Assembly: GCA_963932465.1 (NCBI GenBank)
Contig: OZ010792.1
Location: 190,429,556 to 190,493,555, forward strand
Source: Maratus speciosus
Taxonomy: Eukaryota > Arthropoda > Arachnida > Araneae > Salticidae
Length of the DNA stretch: 64,000 nucleotides
Direction of reading: 5' to 3'
The notes below the pieces were generated by a model. The model ran no database searches, was not told the origin of the DNA, and was given only the letters and a program-made list of their open reading frames with translations. Numbering within the stretch: position 1 is the first letter of the stretch; each line of letters starts with the position of its first letter. Below are positions 33,204 to 46,146 of the stretch, one piece after another. The translations under genes were made by a program, and so were the position numbers.

Positions 33204-35980
33204 GTAGAGTGTGTAACAATTCAATAATTTTTGTATATTATTATATAAAATGCTACTTTATAATTTTTTTAGCTACTGTATGCATTTGAAATCAGCATAT
33301 GAACAATTTCACGATTTACTGCAATATTAGCCATTTTTTGTAAAATCAGTAAAACGGGAAAAAATCTCAGCAAACTATTCTTGAATCAATGTCAAATATA
33401 GAAAGTTATACGATTCACTTGTATTCATTTGACGGAAAACTTTTGAACTGGATGTTCCAATTTTGAAAATTCTTCATTTAATATTTTAATTGTGGGCCCG
33501 TTTAAATATAATTTAGTGTTCAACCAATAGTTTCTGTGCATGTCTCCTTGTCTCTTTTATGTCTTAAAAATAGGAAACAAGACACAAAACATGAATATGT
33601 TGTTAAAGCGCACAAAACTAATTTACGTTTAAAAAACAGTGTTTGTATGACATGGAATTTTTTCTTTTACACGGGCACAGAAAAAAAAAATATATATATG
33701 CATGTTCTGTGAACCAAACAGTTGTGATTAGGGCAACAGTGTGGTTTAAATTGAATGTGGATACAAAAAATAAAAGGTTGTCGGAATAACATATTGTTAT
33801 GCCAAACCACTCTCAGTATAATACGCCGTCTGGCGTACAATGAGTAAACAACAGCAACAAAAAAGGTAATCACACGATGTTTCTTTCTATTTTCTTTTTA
33901 TTATTCGTTGATCTTTTAAAAGCCAAAGAACAATTTGCGATTTTTATTTTAATTTCACTTTTTATAACAAATATTAACAGAATAAAAATAACATTTTGCC
34001 TAATTCAAAATATTCGAAAAATTGAGAAAAACGGAATACCAAAACGAATTTCCTATTTGCGTAAAATTTAATCGAATTTACCTGCAATCGCTTATAAATA
34101 CCTAAGTCATCAGCAATTTGGATAAATTCAGTTGTATCGGAGATTTTTGTCAATAATAAGAATTACTGTTGTTTTCCTTAAGCATTACGGAAGATTTATA
34201 TCCAAATCCACAAATAACGATGTGTACTCGGGATTATATAAATCTACTTGGAAAACATTTTAAAAGCACACAATAATATGGGTTAAACACGGATATTGTG
34301 ACTTACTAGGAAGTACGATGAAGCATATTCGTATTGGATTTAAAACTTAAGAAGTGTTCAGAAATATTTACACATGCAGATTATTATTGAAGGCTTGAAA
34401 GTACAATCATTTTCATTTTAACCACTTCAGGGGCGGTGAAATATATTTTATCCCACTTACGATTAATGAAGATTTGCACTAGAAAAAATTTATTAAATTT
34501 TACTTTCTTATTTTTGGTGGGAAAAATTCGTCTTCTACTTCGAATTCGAATACATTTTGAACCGAGGTCCCTGTGGACAACTCCACACATCCCCGGGATC
34601 AGAACTGGTGAGAAATGACAGGAGAGCAAACTAAGACCTGGATGGTAGCAATTAAAAAAAAGGGGGGGGGGGCATTAAAAAATCAAAAAAGGGGTAAAAA
34701 AGACCTGAACATGTGGTGCTGAACAGTGCTGAACAGTGAAGCAGCGGTTAAGGGGTTACCTAGTTGATGTCAACTTCACACCCAGTCTGATAATTGTGAT
34801 GTCTTTCATTATATGAAGAGCCATTGGAAATAAATAAAGGTGTAGTTGTTTACAACTACTTAAAAAAGGAGAAACTAAAGATTTTACTGGCATAGATGCT
34901 TTAAATAGTTAAGAGAAATTAAAGTTAAAATAAGTTTAAGAACTTGATTTAAATGATAAAATTATATTAAGATATAGGTTTAGCTGCACAAAATTGCTTT
35001 TCTTTATTGTACTATAAAATTTTATGAAGATTCCGGTGTGAATATTACAGAAACACTATTACTTGCCCCTCAAAAGGTTAATTAGAAATGACTGAATTAA
35101 ATTTGTCCAAGGAAAAAGTAAAACATGTTTTGATACATATTTAGTTATTTTTTTCAAATGGAGAAAATATTGTCATGGGGCATATACGTAAAAAAAATAC
35201 CGGCTTTTAATTATATGGATATTTTGCGGATTACAATTAAATATTCAACCTTGGGCAAAAACATTTCATACCTGCATCGTAAATTTCAGAACATAATAAA
35301 TATAATGAAAATCAAAGTGTGATTTTTCCTTCAAATACAAAAACAATCATGAAAATAAATTAAGTTCAATCGCTGTACTAATAATCAAAGAACATTTCTG
35401 AGAGAAATTTTAAAGAATGATACATCATAAGTACTAGTACTGCGTTTAGATGGCCGAAATTAACCCTTTACCTCGAAAACTATAGTTTACTTCAATACAT
35501 CCTGAGTCACAGGTTTTGAATGCTTACTTTAGCTCTAACATTATTATTATGACACTATTACTTTACATGAAAAGAAAAAAAATAATTACAGAAATTATTT
35601 ACGAAAATCAAGCTTGTTACTTATTAATCTAGAAAAATTTCATTATTTCAAAAAGTTTTTATTTTTAAATTTATCTAAACATATTCTCGTAGAAATCAAC
35701 ATACATCGCATTCATTACTTGCCTGTTTTGTCTTACAACTGTTTACATAATCTTAAAAATTCAGTTGTAATGCAAAAACAATAATTTAAAATTGTAAATA
35801 AAATATGAAATCCTACATTGCTAGGTTTTTCCAATGTCGAATTATCGTGAGACTACAATTTTTTTAAAATTGTTTTTGTAAAAACATTTTTACTTTGAGA
35901 AATGTTTATCACAGACTGATTTAAATTAGAAAATACAGTATCGTTTTACTAAAAGTTTGTTTTAATTTCGCAAAAATATA
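33204..35980. other. AT-rich DNA with one MITE relic
   Basis: No gene recognised. At 34418-34470, TTAA then CCACTTCAGGGGCGGTG resembles the left end of the TTAA-flanked MITE at 46521-46726 (CCCCTTCAAGGGCGGTGG), but the right end is missing. Frames at 33667-33873, 33877-34071 and 34384-34629 show no family. A TATA-like word run at 33690 is microsatellite. Confidence 0.4.
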
Positions 35981-37105
35981 TACAGGATGGTCATAAAAAA
36001 CTTCCCCGATATATGTACCCTTGGTGACCTAATTGCTCAACCAATCGAAAGGAAATTCAAGATTTAGTTATTTGAAGATATGCGCTCGAGATTGTGATGA
36101 TTTAAAACAATAGAACTCTCACGGTTACGGTTATAATGAAATATTTTCGAATTTTCGAATGGCATCACTCTTTTTTTCCTGCGCAAATTCATCAGCTCAT
36201 TGAACAACCATAAATGGCGTTGGAACGAAACACGTATGACTAAAATTGCCGTTGTAATATCGTGGCACTCAATCCTAATCCGTTCTTAAGTAACGTAATA
36301 TTCAGCACTCTAAAACAAATGATTACATTTTTATTTACACTATGTGTTCGCAAACACAACTCAAAAACACATTTTAAAACAAATCTTACATTATTATTCA
36401 GTTTACAAGTGAAAAAAAAATTGGCTACCGAAAAACATGTCATATAAAGTGTTTTACGCCTGCAATTTTCATCGTACGTGTATCATTCCAACGCCATTTA
36501 TGGTTTTTTAACGCGCTGGTGAATTTGCGCATGCAACAAATAGGTATTGCCATTCGAAAATTTTGACTTTTTTTCACTGTAACCGTAACCGTGAGAGCTC
36601 TTTTCTTTTAAATCATCATGATCTCGGGTGCATACCTTCCAATAAGTAGTGGAGATCGGGGCTAGTTGGCTACAGGGGTAAGTAGGCGCAGTCCTCATAA
36701 ATCATTTGTTTGTGGATAGATTGCGCAACCAATCACAAATTACCTTTCTTCTTGCTTTTTACAATCCTGATTGTAGTTTTGCAGCATTACCTACATGCAG
36801 TAGACATTTATTACCGTTTTTCTGTTTTTTGCACTCATAAGTAATTTTTTGTTGCTTCATTCCTTTTCTAATATCTGATACTTATCTTAATAATTGCGAT
36901 TTAACTTGTGCAGCTTTTCTTAGTATATGATCAATTGTACCTATCCTACATGTGATTTACTTGGATTATTTATCCTTAGATGGTTACGTATCCCTTTTGC
37001 GAAGAAATTTATTATGGGGCTAGTAGGCGCATTGAACATGGGGCAAGTTGGCTCAGTGTCTGGTGTGTGCTGGTAGCTTGAAAAAAAGCAAACACCGACA
37101 AAAGT

Positions 37106-37200
37106 GATTGAATGCAAGAGATTGGGCACACGAGGCTTGCCCAAACGGAACACTTGATTTTTTATTTGTGACGACTGGACTCTGATGAAGATATTGAGTA
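37106..37200 (+). pseudogene. C-terminal finger remnant of a pogo-type transposase
   Basis: Across a frameshift the plus strand reads WAHEACPN and then FFICDDW, the cysteine/histidine finger (WxHExC...FxCDxC) found at the end of many pogo/CENP-B-like transposases. Nothing of the catalytic domain precedes it, so an internal deletion is likely. The pattern supports the pogo assignment of the surrounding TA-flanked element. Confidence 0.5.
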
Positions 37201-37309
37201 GGATAGAAGTTAGTCAATGTCAATGTTTTATTCATTATTTTTATGTCTGTTAGGTAGATTTCATATGAAATACTACCTATTGGCGTCGTTCCTATGTTGG
37301 AATTTCTGA

Positions 37310-37373
37310 AACATTTTTGCAGATCTACACCGATCATGACCCCTAGAACCCAAAACCACCCTCAGTAAAAAAC

Positions 37374-37405
<32 letters not shown>

Positions 37406-37411
37406 TATATA
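37310..37411. repeat. Dispersed repeat next to (CTAT)n/(AT)n microsatellite
   Basis: GATCATGACCCCTAGAAC then CCAAAACCACCCTCAG is the inverse of sequence at 12080-12115, which also abuts a TA tract. The microsatellite runs from about 37378 to 37411. Confidence 0.6.
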
Positions 37412-40400
37412 TACTAGCAGAACTGCCCGGCTTCGCCCGTGACAATTATAAGGAGCCTTCCAGGTAAAATAAATTAAAACGAAATAATACGGCAATCACA
37501 ATAACTGAAATTTGTGCATTCCCATCCGCAAATCGTTATAAAGACAATCAAAAAACATAGCGTTATTGTCTTGCAAACATAGTAAAATCCCTGAACTTTA
37601 ATAACAGAATGCACGTTTTCATTGGCGGATGTAAGAGAAAAATATGTGATTTTCCTGACAATACGAAAAAAAAAAATAATAATTCCTCCAAATCGCGCAG
37701 CACTTAGGGAAATTCTCGTTTGTATGGTATTATCATTATAAAGTAAAAACACTATGTCAGTGCCCATAAATTGTAACCCATAAAATGTGCCTTTACCGCA
37801 ATTTTTCTAACTTTTAAACATCACACAATTTCATTTTTTACAATGTCGAATAGAAAAAAAGTTCTTTCAAATGAAATTTGTTTGAAATTTGTACCTCAGT
37901 TTTCTGATTTTAATGGATTTTAAAGTAATTTTTAAGCATGGATATTTTTAAATTTGAGTGCAACCCGATTACGAAAGATGAACCTGTTTACACTTAATGC
38001 AATAGTATAAAGAAATGACATGTCTATGAGTAACGCTGGTATCATATTTTTGGTGGCAACAACCTAACAGAACAGTAAATCTCCCTTTTACTGCAGTTTA
38101 ACGTCTAAACATTGTACATTCGATTGTTCCAACGTATTATAGAAAACAAAAGTACTTTCAGTAATATTTGTTTATAATGTTTATCTCAATTTACAAATTT
38201 TTTATGAGTTTTAAAATAATTCTTAAGTATGCATATTTTTTAAATATGCTTTCAACCCAAATACAAAAGATTAACTCAATTCTTCAAAAACATTGTAAAT
38301 AATTCAGAATTTGTTTGCTTTCGCGTAATATTCAATAACTAAATTGACAAACGACATTAAAACGCCAAAAATAAAACAAAATAAAACACGAATTTAACAG
38401 ATATCAAATCAAACAACTCAAAATAACCTGATAAGTATATAAAATTCAAATGGGAATTTCGTTCCGGGTGCGTATAACTTGAATTCTTCCGAACGGATTT
38501 CCATGCGACTTGCACTATTAGTTTTTTAGGGAAGATTTTAGTGCGTAACATATTGTTTTCCGTTGTTTAGTCATAGAATTATAGGGGAAAGTTATATAAT
38601 CATGTGAACCCAATTATGAAGGATTAGTCTTATTAGCTGAATGAAAAATGCAGAACTATTTTTATCTCTAAATATATTGACGGGTTTATCTTCAGTAATG
38701 GGGCTGTCCTCTAGGGTATTCTTATTTTAATGAGTGTGCCTGACACCTATTATGACATGCACCCTTGTTTAAAACAATATAGAATGACTTATGTCTTAAG
38801 CGACTATCTGGCATGCAACTTGATTACAAAATACTAACCTGCAATAATGCTTAAGGTGCTTCTGCAGTTCCCTGCTCAACAACGCGAAACTTTCTGACAC
38901 ATTTTCTGACTCATTAAACGTAAAGGCTTAAAATTTGTACGCCTGACTATTAAAGCGATTTGGAATTGAAATGAGTTTTTCCTTTTTTCATAAATAAATT
39001 ACTTATCGAGTTATGAGCAATTGTGGTTGCGGGGCGGCCGGTTTTTACCCTTTATTGCACTGTTGCGTTCGAAAATCAGTTCAAAACACCAACTGAAAGA
39101 GCTTATACCTTTACCAACATATGGAAAACTATCTTTCGATTACATAGTTTCTAAATAAGAACTCCTGTCAATTTCATGCGTTTCCGAACAAAATTTAATT
39201 AAACAATATGTCAAAAAATAGCTTCTTTGAATTTGAGAACAACCTTAACTTTATGAACAGCCTTAACTTGACGTTTATGAAAAAACTCACATTTTTAGTT
39301 TTAATTTTGGAACTCGCGAAATTTAAATTAAGAAAAAGGATGTTCTTTTGACACACTGTGGTAAGTTTTTTAACTTTTAAAATTAAAATACATGTTTTCT
39401 TTGGCGCGCGTAAGAGAAGTATACAATATCTCTCACAATATGGGGGAAAATGCAAAATACATCCAAATGAGGTAGTAGTTACTAAAATTTTATTTGGAAA
39501 ATTTGAAATTTTATTGAAATTAAATCTACAATGATTAGATGAAATGATGTCATTTTCCATAAATTTTAAATCAAGACATCTGTCAAGAATTTTTTGAAAA
39601 TGTAAATAACCGCTCTCTTTTTGCTATAAATCACAGAAAATGTTAGCACTGAATCTAATTCAATACAACACTTAGCGATAACGTATAGCTATAAGATATG
39701 GCTGTAATCGAAGTAGTAAGCAAAATATAGGAGCCATATATTTACAATGAGTTTTATTACGCGTTGAAAAGATTTGATAGAATGGGACGTCATATCTAGC
39801 CTTTTTTTTCTTTTTCTTAAATTGTTTTAATGAAATTTGACTGTTTGTTAAAATAGATGTTTTAATTTAAAAAAAAAACAAAAACAACAACATTCAAACT
39901 GAGGTGCTACGTTATTTTCCCGCTTTTATTATTAAAGTTTTTATTTTATATACAAAAAAATGTGAATTTTCTGTTTAGAATGACGTCAATATCAAACACG
40001 AAAAAACATAGCAAGAAAATCTGAATTTTTATTGGCAAATAGAAACAAAATACACGCGTTATCCTTATTTTTTCACATTATTGTGTCATTTTTTAGGGTG
40101 TGGCATAGTGATGGGCGATTCTGGAAAATTCAGGAATCGATTAAAATCGACATCGTATAAAACTGAATCGATCACAATAAGAATCGATTCCCAAATTCTA
40201 GAATCGATACTTGAATCGATATTTCGATAGTCACAGATTTGCACAGATAAGCTCAAAAATATTAATTTCAAAACTTAGCGAATCAGCAGAGCCGTAGCGA
40301 CCACCTCCCATACCTCACATTTAGAGGGTAGACAAAGTCAGGGGTCCAGTCGTAAGCTATTACAGACCTTCGAGTCAAATAATAAAGTTTTTAACTTTTA

Positions 40401-41109
40401 AATTATTAGTTTTAAGATGTAATTTTACTAATATTGTAATTTAGATTTTATTTAAATTTATTTTTTAAGAAAGGTCTCGGTTAAATACAAGTTGGAAATT
40501 GCGCGTCAAACGTGGCAAATGTGGTGCGCTCGTACTATAACAGTGCACTTCATAAGTGCATATCAATTTCATTCTGTTCGAAAGTCTGTAACATCCTTAA
40601 AATGCACTTGAAATAATTTTTTTTCCATTGGCCGTAATGTAACGGAAGACTTTTGACTGTCCCTGTAATTAAATCATTGTGATTTTCTTCCAGCCTGAAT
40701 TAAAATTTAAATTTTCAGGTACATAATTCACGTTGCCATAAGAACCGATTTAGTATTCTTACAATTTGAGTTTAATAATGTAACTAGCAAAGTTTATTAA
40801 AGTTCTTTTATTTAAAAAAAAAAAAAAAAATCGTCGCTGCAAGACGTGAAAATTTAGTTTTCTCAGAAGAAATAAAAATCAATTAATTTTACTGTCTTAG
40901 AAGGATAGTGGACGCACATGTATATTGCTTGGAAATCTTTAACGTTATAGCTAGTAACTAGCGGGTTCCGCCTAATATGAAATCTCGAAGCGAACGAACC
41001 GCGAACCGGGTTCCCGCTGCCTACAGCATCGTATAGGTGTACCCCCCCCCCCCACTTTGCCCACCGGTTCGGAAAAACGCGCTCACCTTCCCCCCCCCCC
41101 CACCACCAA

Positions 41110-42290
41110 TTTTTGACATTCATCATTTAAAATTTTTTTATTATGTGTTATAAACTATCTTAAAATTTCAAACAAATCGCCCTGTTATATTTTCTAATTT
41201 TGTTCTGCCCCTCCCCTCTACCCCCCCCCCCCCCCCGAAATGTGACGCGCCATTCTTTTTTATAATTTTTTTCCATGTATTATAAACAATCTTAAAACTT
41301 AAAACAGATCGCATTGTTAGATTTCCTAATTTTAACAAAATCGCGTTATGTTGGTTCCAGATTCCACCACCAAAGTGCGCACTCTATTCCTAACAAAACT
41401 GTGAAAACTCCGTTAAACAACCTATCAGTAGATATATTACTCAAGAGTGTGGCAATCTTGATCAAAAATTTAAGCTATTTGCCGAAATTACTATTCGGAA
41501 ATAGTGGTAACTAAACTTTTGACTTTTTTATATTTAATAAGTAGCATTTATCTCAGGACTCCGTCAAAAAACCCCACCTAAAACGGTAAGGAACGCTAAG
41601 GTTTAAAAAAAATTCTAGCGGCCTCCCCCCCCCCCTCCTCCCGAAATTTTCGCACCATTCTTTTTTAAACTTTTTCTTATGTGTTATAAACAATCTTTAA
41701 AGTTTCGAACAAATCGCCTTGTTAGATTTTCTACTTTAAATGAAATCGCGGTCTGTTAGTTCTATATTCCACCACCAGGGAGCGCAGTCTATTCAAAACA
41801 AAAGTGTATCTAAACGAAACTCCTTTATACAACCTATCCGAAGATACATTAGTCTAGGGGGTGGTAGTCTTAAGCAAGAATTCAAGATATTTGTGAAATT
41901 ACTATTCGAAAATAGTGGTATGAGCACTTATAAAATTTTTTATATTGAAAAAGTAGTAATTATCTCAGCCCGCCGTCAAAGAACCGCACGCTAAACGGTA
42001 GAAAACGTTAATGCTGCTATAAAAAATCACGTGACTGCCTTTAAAAAAAAAGCATTTAATAGAAATAAACCAATTAGTGAAATAATAATTAATATCTCAG
42101 CTTGTAATTAAGATAATATTTTTTCGAATTTCTGAAAGGAGATTTTTTTTTTTTTTTTTTTTTTTTTGCATCGCCCTGTCCAAGTTTCGAATTTTTACGC
42201 CCCTTACATTCTAAGATGTGGTCCCCTTTTAAAACAGTACAAAATTCTCGGGAATCACTTTGTTTAAATTGTTAAATATATTATTTGAAA
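41110..42290 (-). repeat. Inverted copy of the 1-2110 satellite family
   Basis: ATTCCACCACCA at about 41364 and 41769, TTATAAACNATCTT at about 41150, 41281 and 41686, and AAAAAATCACGTGACTGCC near 42020 are reverse complements of phrases in 600-2110. It lies inside the hAT element, so the family was captured by, or inserted into, that transposon. C-runs at 41041-41055, 41090-41101 and 41221-41236 correspond to G-runs in the first array. Confidence 0.85.
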
Positions 42291-42719
42291 AAAAAAGGTT
42301 TTAAAGCATTTTAGCACGTATTTTCATGCCTACACCCTTGAAAAAAATTAATAACATACAGGGAATCCTTTAGTTTCGGAAAGCTCCGAAATTTCATAAA
42401 ATTCAAAGTATCATAAATCAGTAAGTTTGGTTGTAAACGACTGAATTTTTTATAATACAACTTACACAAACACTTTGACAAACTTAACGGGTGAAAATAC
42501 GGCGTAACTAACGAGAACCTTGAGTCACGTGGCTTTAAACCAAGAATGATAAGTTTAAAATGGAAAAGAGATGAAATTTGTTATTACCATTCATAAATAG
42601 TGCTCACCAAGAGCTGCAGATATAATATCAGTGTTTAGTTGGTAAACAAATGGTTCGGGAAGAATGTCAAAAAAGGTCCCATTGAAATTGGACCATAATT
42701 AAGAAAATTCGGATCGGGG

Positions 42720-43640
42720 GGGGGGGGGTATAGGTGACGAACTGAAAAAGTACAGCTTAATAAACTAGTAACCCAAATAACTTGGCTCCTAAACTAAAAA
42801 TATTACAATTTAACCTAGAAAGAAAAAGGCTCTTATGCGAAATTTGACAGCAGTTCTGCCTTTAAAACAGTAAATCCGAAAGAATAAATATATATTCCTT
42901 TGAAATTACTGTCAAAAATATCAATACAAAAGTTGGAGCACGATTGACCCTTACCAAAAAGAAGGAAGGCTAGACAGAAAATAAAAGATCACATTAAAAG
43001 CTTTCCAACGATATGTTATACGATATGGTTTGGAAGAAACAAAAAATATCCCCCCCCCTCCCCCGAGGGAGCAGGTAAGCCCCAAACGGTCGGAGGGGCG
43101 ACCTCAAAAGTATCTTTGGTCAAGGTTTCAAAATGTGGCTTTATAATAAAATAGAACAAGAATTGGACATTTTAAAAATTGCATGCAAATTTTGAACGGC
43201 CCTGTAAATTAAGATTAGCGAGGAAAAGGGGAGAGGGGGGTGGAGAGATTAGAAGGGACGAACTTGAAAAATACAATATAATAAACTAGTAACCTGAATA
43301 ACTAGGCTTCTAAACAAAAGTATAACGATTTAACCTAGTGTTGAATTCAGGGGGTAGCCCGGGAGGACATCCCTCCCGGGACATTGAAATGTCCCTCCCG
43401 TAAGTTTTGAGATTTTATGCTTTTTAATGGACAAATGTGCACCCCCCCCCCCCCCCATTACGGAACTCTGAAATACCCTCCCCCCCGCTCCCAATCCCGA
43501 TCGGAGTCGCATAAATCCCTCCCTGAGAAAAATACCTGCATTCAACACTGATTTAACCTAGAAAGTAAAAAAAGGCTCTTATACAAAATTTTACAGCAAT
43601 TCTGGCACTAAAACAGCAAAATTGGAAGAATTGATTCAAC
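42720..43640. repeat. Direct duplication, ~530-bp spacing
   Basis: Sequence AATAAACTAGTAACCNNAATAACTNGGC then TTTAACCTAGAAAG and AAGGCTCTTAT occurs near 42755-42840 and again near 43280-43580. In the second copy it is interrupted at TTTAACCTAG by the MITE at 43337. A G-run near 42717 precedes the first copy. Confidence 0.7.
43337..43549. mobile_element. AGTGTTGAAT palindromic MITE, copy 1
   Basis: Terminal inverted repeat AGTGTTGAATTCAGG against CTGCATTCAACACT. The flanking sequence GATTTAACCT is present on both sides (43327-43336 and 43550-43559), and the uninterrupted sequence is seen near 42812, so it is a genuine insertion with a duplication of 10 bp or slightly more. The interior has GGGAGGACATCCCTCCCGG and other G/C runs. 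Confidence 0.8.
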
Positions 43641-43870
43641 CCGAATCGTGGATCGACCGCGATGCGATTTGAATTGAAGTAAATCAAAGCATAACGATTC
43701 GACATTGCATCTAAAGAATTGAAAGTAAATCGAAATATAACGATTCGACATTGCATCTAAAGAATTGAAGTAAATCAAAAAAGTAACGATTCTGAAGATC
43801 GCATCTGAAGATCGACATCGGCATCGAATCTGAACTGAATCGATTCACCGTTTCTGATCCAAGGGCAGAA
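43625..43870. repeat. Short direct repeats with TAACGATTCGACATTGCATC
   Basis: The 20-base word TAACGATTCGACATTGCATC occurs twice (about 43692 and 43738), each followed by TAAAGAATTGAA and AGTAAATC. The block is rich in GAATCG/ATCGAT words like the hAT ends and is likely part of the hAT element's own body. Confidence 0.65.
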
Positions 43871-44488
43871 TCGATGCGTTCATCTTTTCTTGCTTTCTTT
43901 TGTCTTTAGAAAAATAAAGTGTTGTTTTCGTGAAAATTTTCGACTTCCGGTTTCTAAGGATTTATAGTGTTAGAACTTCTTGTCTGGAATACGATTTGAC
44001 TATTTTTATAAATTTTTTGTCTGTCAGTCTGTCTATTTGTTTGTCTCTGACAAAAAAATTCTGAGCGGTCTATTTCAAGAACTAATGTATGGAATCTGTT
44101 GGAACTTTAGATTCAGTTAGACCTTCATATAAATTGTTGCTGATTACTTTTTGGTGAAAATCGCTCAGCAGATGGCGCTGCTATGCTGCATTTTTCATGA
44201 ATTCCGCAAGATTGCTATCGCAAGAACTAATGCACGAATATTCACCAAACTTCAGATTCAGTTTGACGTTGACATAAGTTGTTGAGGATTAGGTTTTGAT
44301 GTAAATCTACCGGCAGGTGGCTCTGCTATACTGCATTTTCCCCGAGTTTCGCAATAGCTCTATCTCAAGAACTAATACACGGATTTTCATAAAACCACAT
44401 TCAATTAGACGTTGGCATAAATTGCTCCTTATTAGGTTTCTGTATAAATCGCCCAACAGGGGGCGTTGCTATGCTGATTTTATCAGCA

Positions 44489-44667
44489 GAGTTGAATTCA
44501 GACATTTTTCTCCGGGAGGGACAGTTCAGAGGGGGAGGGGATTGGACTTTTGTACATTTTAATGTACAAAAAGCATAAAATCTCAAACTTTCTGGGGGCA
44601 TTTGAATGTTGCGGGGGGAGGGGGGGGAGGAATGCTACCCTCCCGGGCCATCCCCTGAATTCAACAC
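44489..44667. mobile_element. AGTGTTGAAT palindromic MITE, copy 2
   Basis: It begins GTTGAATTCAGACATTTTTC and ends CCCTGAATTCAACAC, with internal G-runs and CATAAAATCTCAAACTTTC shared with copies 3 and 4. Confidence 0.75.
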
Positions 44668-44751
44668 GTTTTTCAGGATTTAAATAATTTTAGGGATAAT
44701 ATCTCAAGAACTAATGAACGAAATTTCATCAATTTTTAATGTACAAAAACG

Positions 44752-44896
44752 TATTGAACTCAGGGGGTGGCCCGGGGGGGGGGGGACATTCTCCTCTCCC
44801 CGAAACACTCAAATGCCCCCCAGAAAGTTTAAGATTTTATGCTTTGTTGCGGGGGGAGGAATGTCATCCCCCCGGGCCACCCCCTGAATTCAACAC
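44752..44896. mobile_element. AGTGTTGAAT palindromic MITE, copy 3 (rearranged)
   Basis: It begins TATTGAACTCAGGGGGTGGC and ends CCCCTGAATTCAACACG. The preceding TTTTTAATGTACAAAAA is foreign to the array unit and matches internal MITE sequence, so this copy probably arose by recombination between MITE copies. Confidence 0.65.
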
Positions 44897-45057
44897 GTTT
44901 TTCAGGATTTAAACAATTTTAGGGATAATATCTCAAGAACTAATGAACGAAATTTCATCAAACTTAATATTCTGTTAGACAATGCCATAAGTTATCCATG
45001 ATTAGGTTTTTGTGTAAATGATATAACAAATTGTGCTGCCATGCTGCTTTTATCAAC

Positions 45058-45243
45058 AGTGTTGAATTCAGACATTTTTCTCCGGGGGGGATTTCTATGG
45101 TTCTGGCGAGGAACATTCTAGAGTTACGAGGGGGAAGGATTGGACTTTCCTCCATTAAGCATAAAATCTCAAATCTCCTTAGGGGAGATTTCAATGTTCG
45201 GGGGGGGGGGGGTCCACCCGTACCAGCCCCTGAATTCAACACT
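45058..45243. mobile_element. AGTGTTGAAT palindromic MITE, copy 4
   Basis: Intact ends AGTGTTGAATTCAG and CTGAATTCAACACT. Interior contains TTTTTCTCCGGGGGGG and a long G-run near 45201. Confidence 0.8.
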
Positions 45244-46146
45244 GTATTCAGGGTTTACACAATGTTTGCGATAACATCTCAAGAAGTAATGAACGGAATT
45301 TCATCAAACTTAATATTCTGTTAGTCATTGACGTAAGTTGTTTTTTCTGAGTCTTTCGTGTTAATCATGCAATAGGCTGCGTTGCTATACTGCTTTTTTC
45401 ATGATATTCATGATAGCCATATCTCAAAACTAATGCACGGAATTTAATCAAACTTCATATTCTGTTACACTGTCGTATAAATAGATCCTTATTAGGCTTG
45501 GGTGTATACTACCCAGCAGGTGTCGCTTTTATGCCCTTTGAACTGAGATTTTCCGTTGCGGACATCTAAGAGGGTGTGGGCCGAAATTCAATGATTTGTT
45601 AGGAAAATGGGATTCTTATATATATTTTTTAAATACACATATTTCAACGAACCTATACTTTTGGATCCTCATGATGGGTATAGGTTATTTAAATTTGACA
45701 CTGTGATAACGAATTTTGAAGTTTTAACATTTATGAGACAGAAGAAAGTTTTGGGATTGGACATGCAACTACTTGACCTTAAATTTTTGAAGGAAAATGA
45801 AAATGATATGACCTTTAGAGACATCGATTAAAAAATTTATAGTATCGATTAAATCGAGTCGGCCATAGTATCGATTAAATCGATTAAAAAAATCGAAATC
45901 GCCCATCACTAGTGTGGCATCAGGAAAGAAATGTTTGAATTTAAAAAGAGATAATTCTGTAAAGTTAAATTATGGAAAGTTTTAGAAAAAAGGGATAATT
46001 AGTGGTTTGACGGTTTTTTAAAGTAGACAGCGTTCTTTTCCACGTTCTAAAACGTATGTACATGAAGTTTCGTGCAAATCGGTCAAAAACTGAAGATTTG
46101 TATAAAAGACATACATACAGAGAACGGCTTTTATATATATAGATAT

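Larger units (their letters stand above)
44050..45540. repeat. ~165-bp tandem array carrying three MITE insertions
   Basis: ATCTCAAGAACTAATG (or a close form) followed by TTCATCAAACTT and ending in GCTGCTATGCTGCATTTT recurs about seven times (near 44070, 44218, 44361, 44700, 44931, 45275 and 45420). Spacing is about 145-170 bp where not interrupted. Three copies of the AGTGTTGAAT MITE interrupt it. Confidence 0.85.
40106..45911. mobile_element. hAT element, 5.8 kb, with perfect 8-bp target duplication
   Basis: The ends TAGTGATGGGCGATT and AATCGCCCATCACTA (with one extra A) are inverted repeats. The flanks are GTGTGGCA at 40098-40105 and GTGTGGCA at 45912-45919, an exact 8-bp duplication diagnostic of hAT. 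Both subterminal zones are dense in ATCGATT. No transposase frame or relic is readable. The interior is filled with arrays and MITEs: an inverted copy of the 1-2110 array, a duplicated segment at 42720-43640, an ATCGAT-rich block at 43625-43870 and a 165-bp array at 44050-45540. It is non-autonomous. Confidence 0.9.
37412..46144 (+). repeat. Microsatellite-bounded dispersed repeat (family unknown)
   Basis: It starts TACTAGCAGAACTGCCCGG and CTTCGCCCGTGAC directly after (AT)n, and ends with GTGCAAATCGGTCAAAAAC and ACATACATACAGAG followed by TTTTATATATATAG. A related element starts immediately after, at 46147 (TACTAGAGGGCTCTGCCCC). This end style is common in arthropod interspersed repeats, but I cannot assign RTE-type, Helitron or other class. 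Degenerate direct repeats of about 300 bp occur at 37770-38860. A hAT element is inserted at 40106. No long frame is present. Confidence 0.5.
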
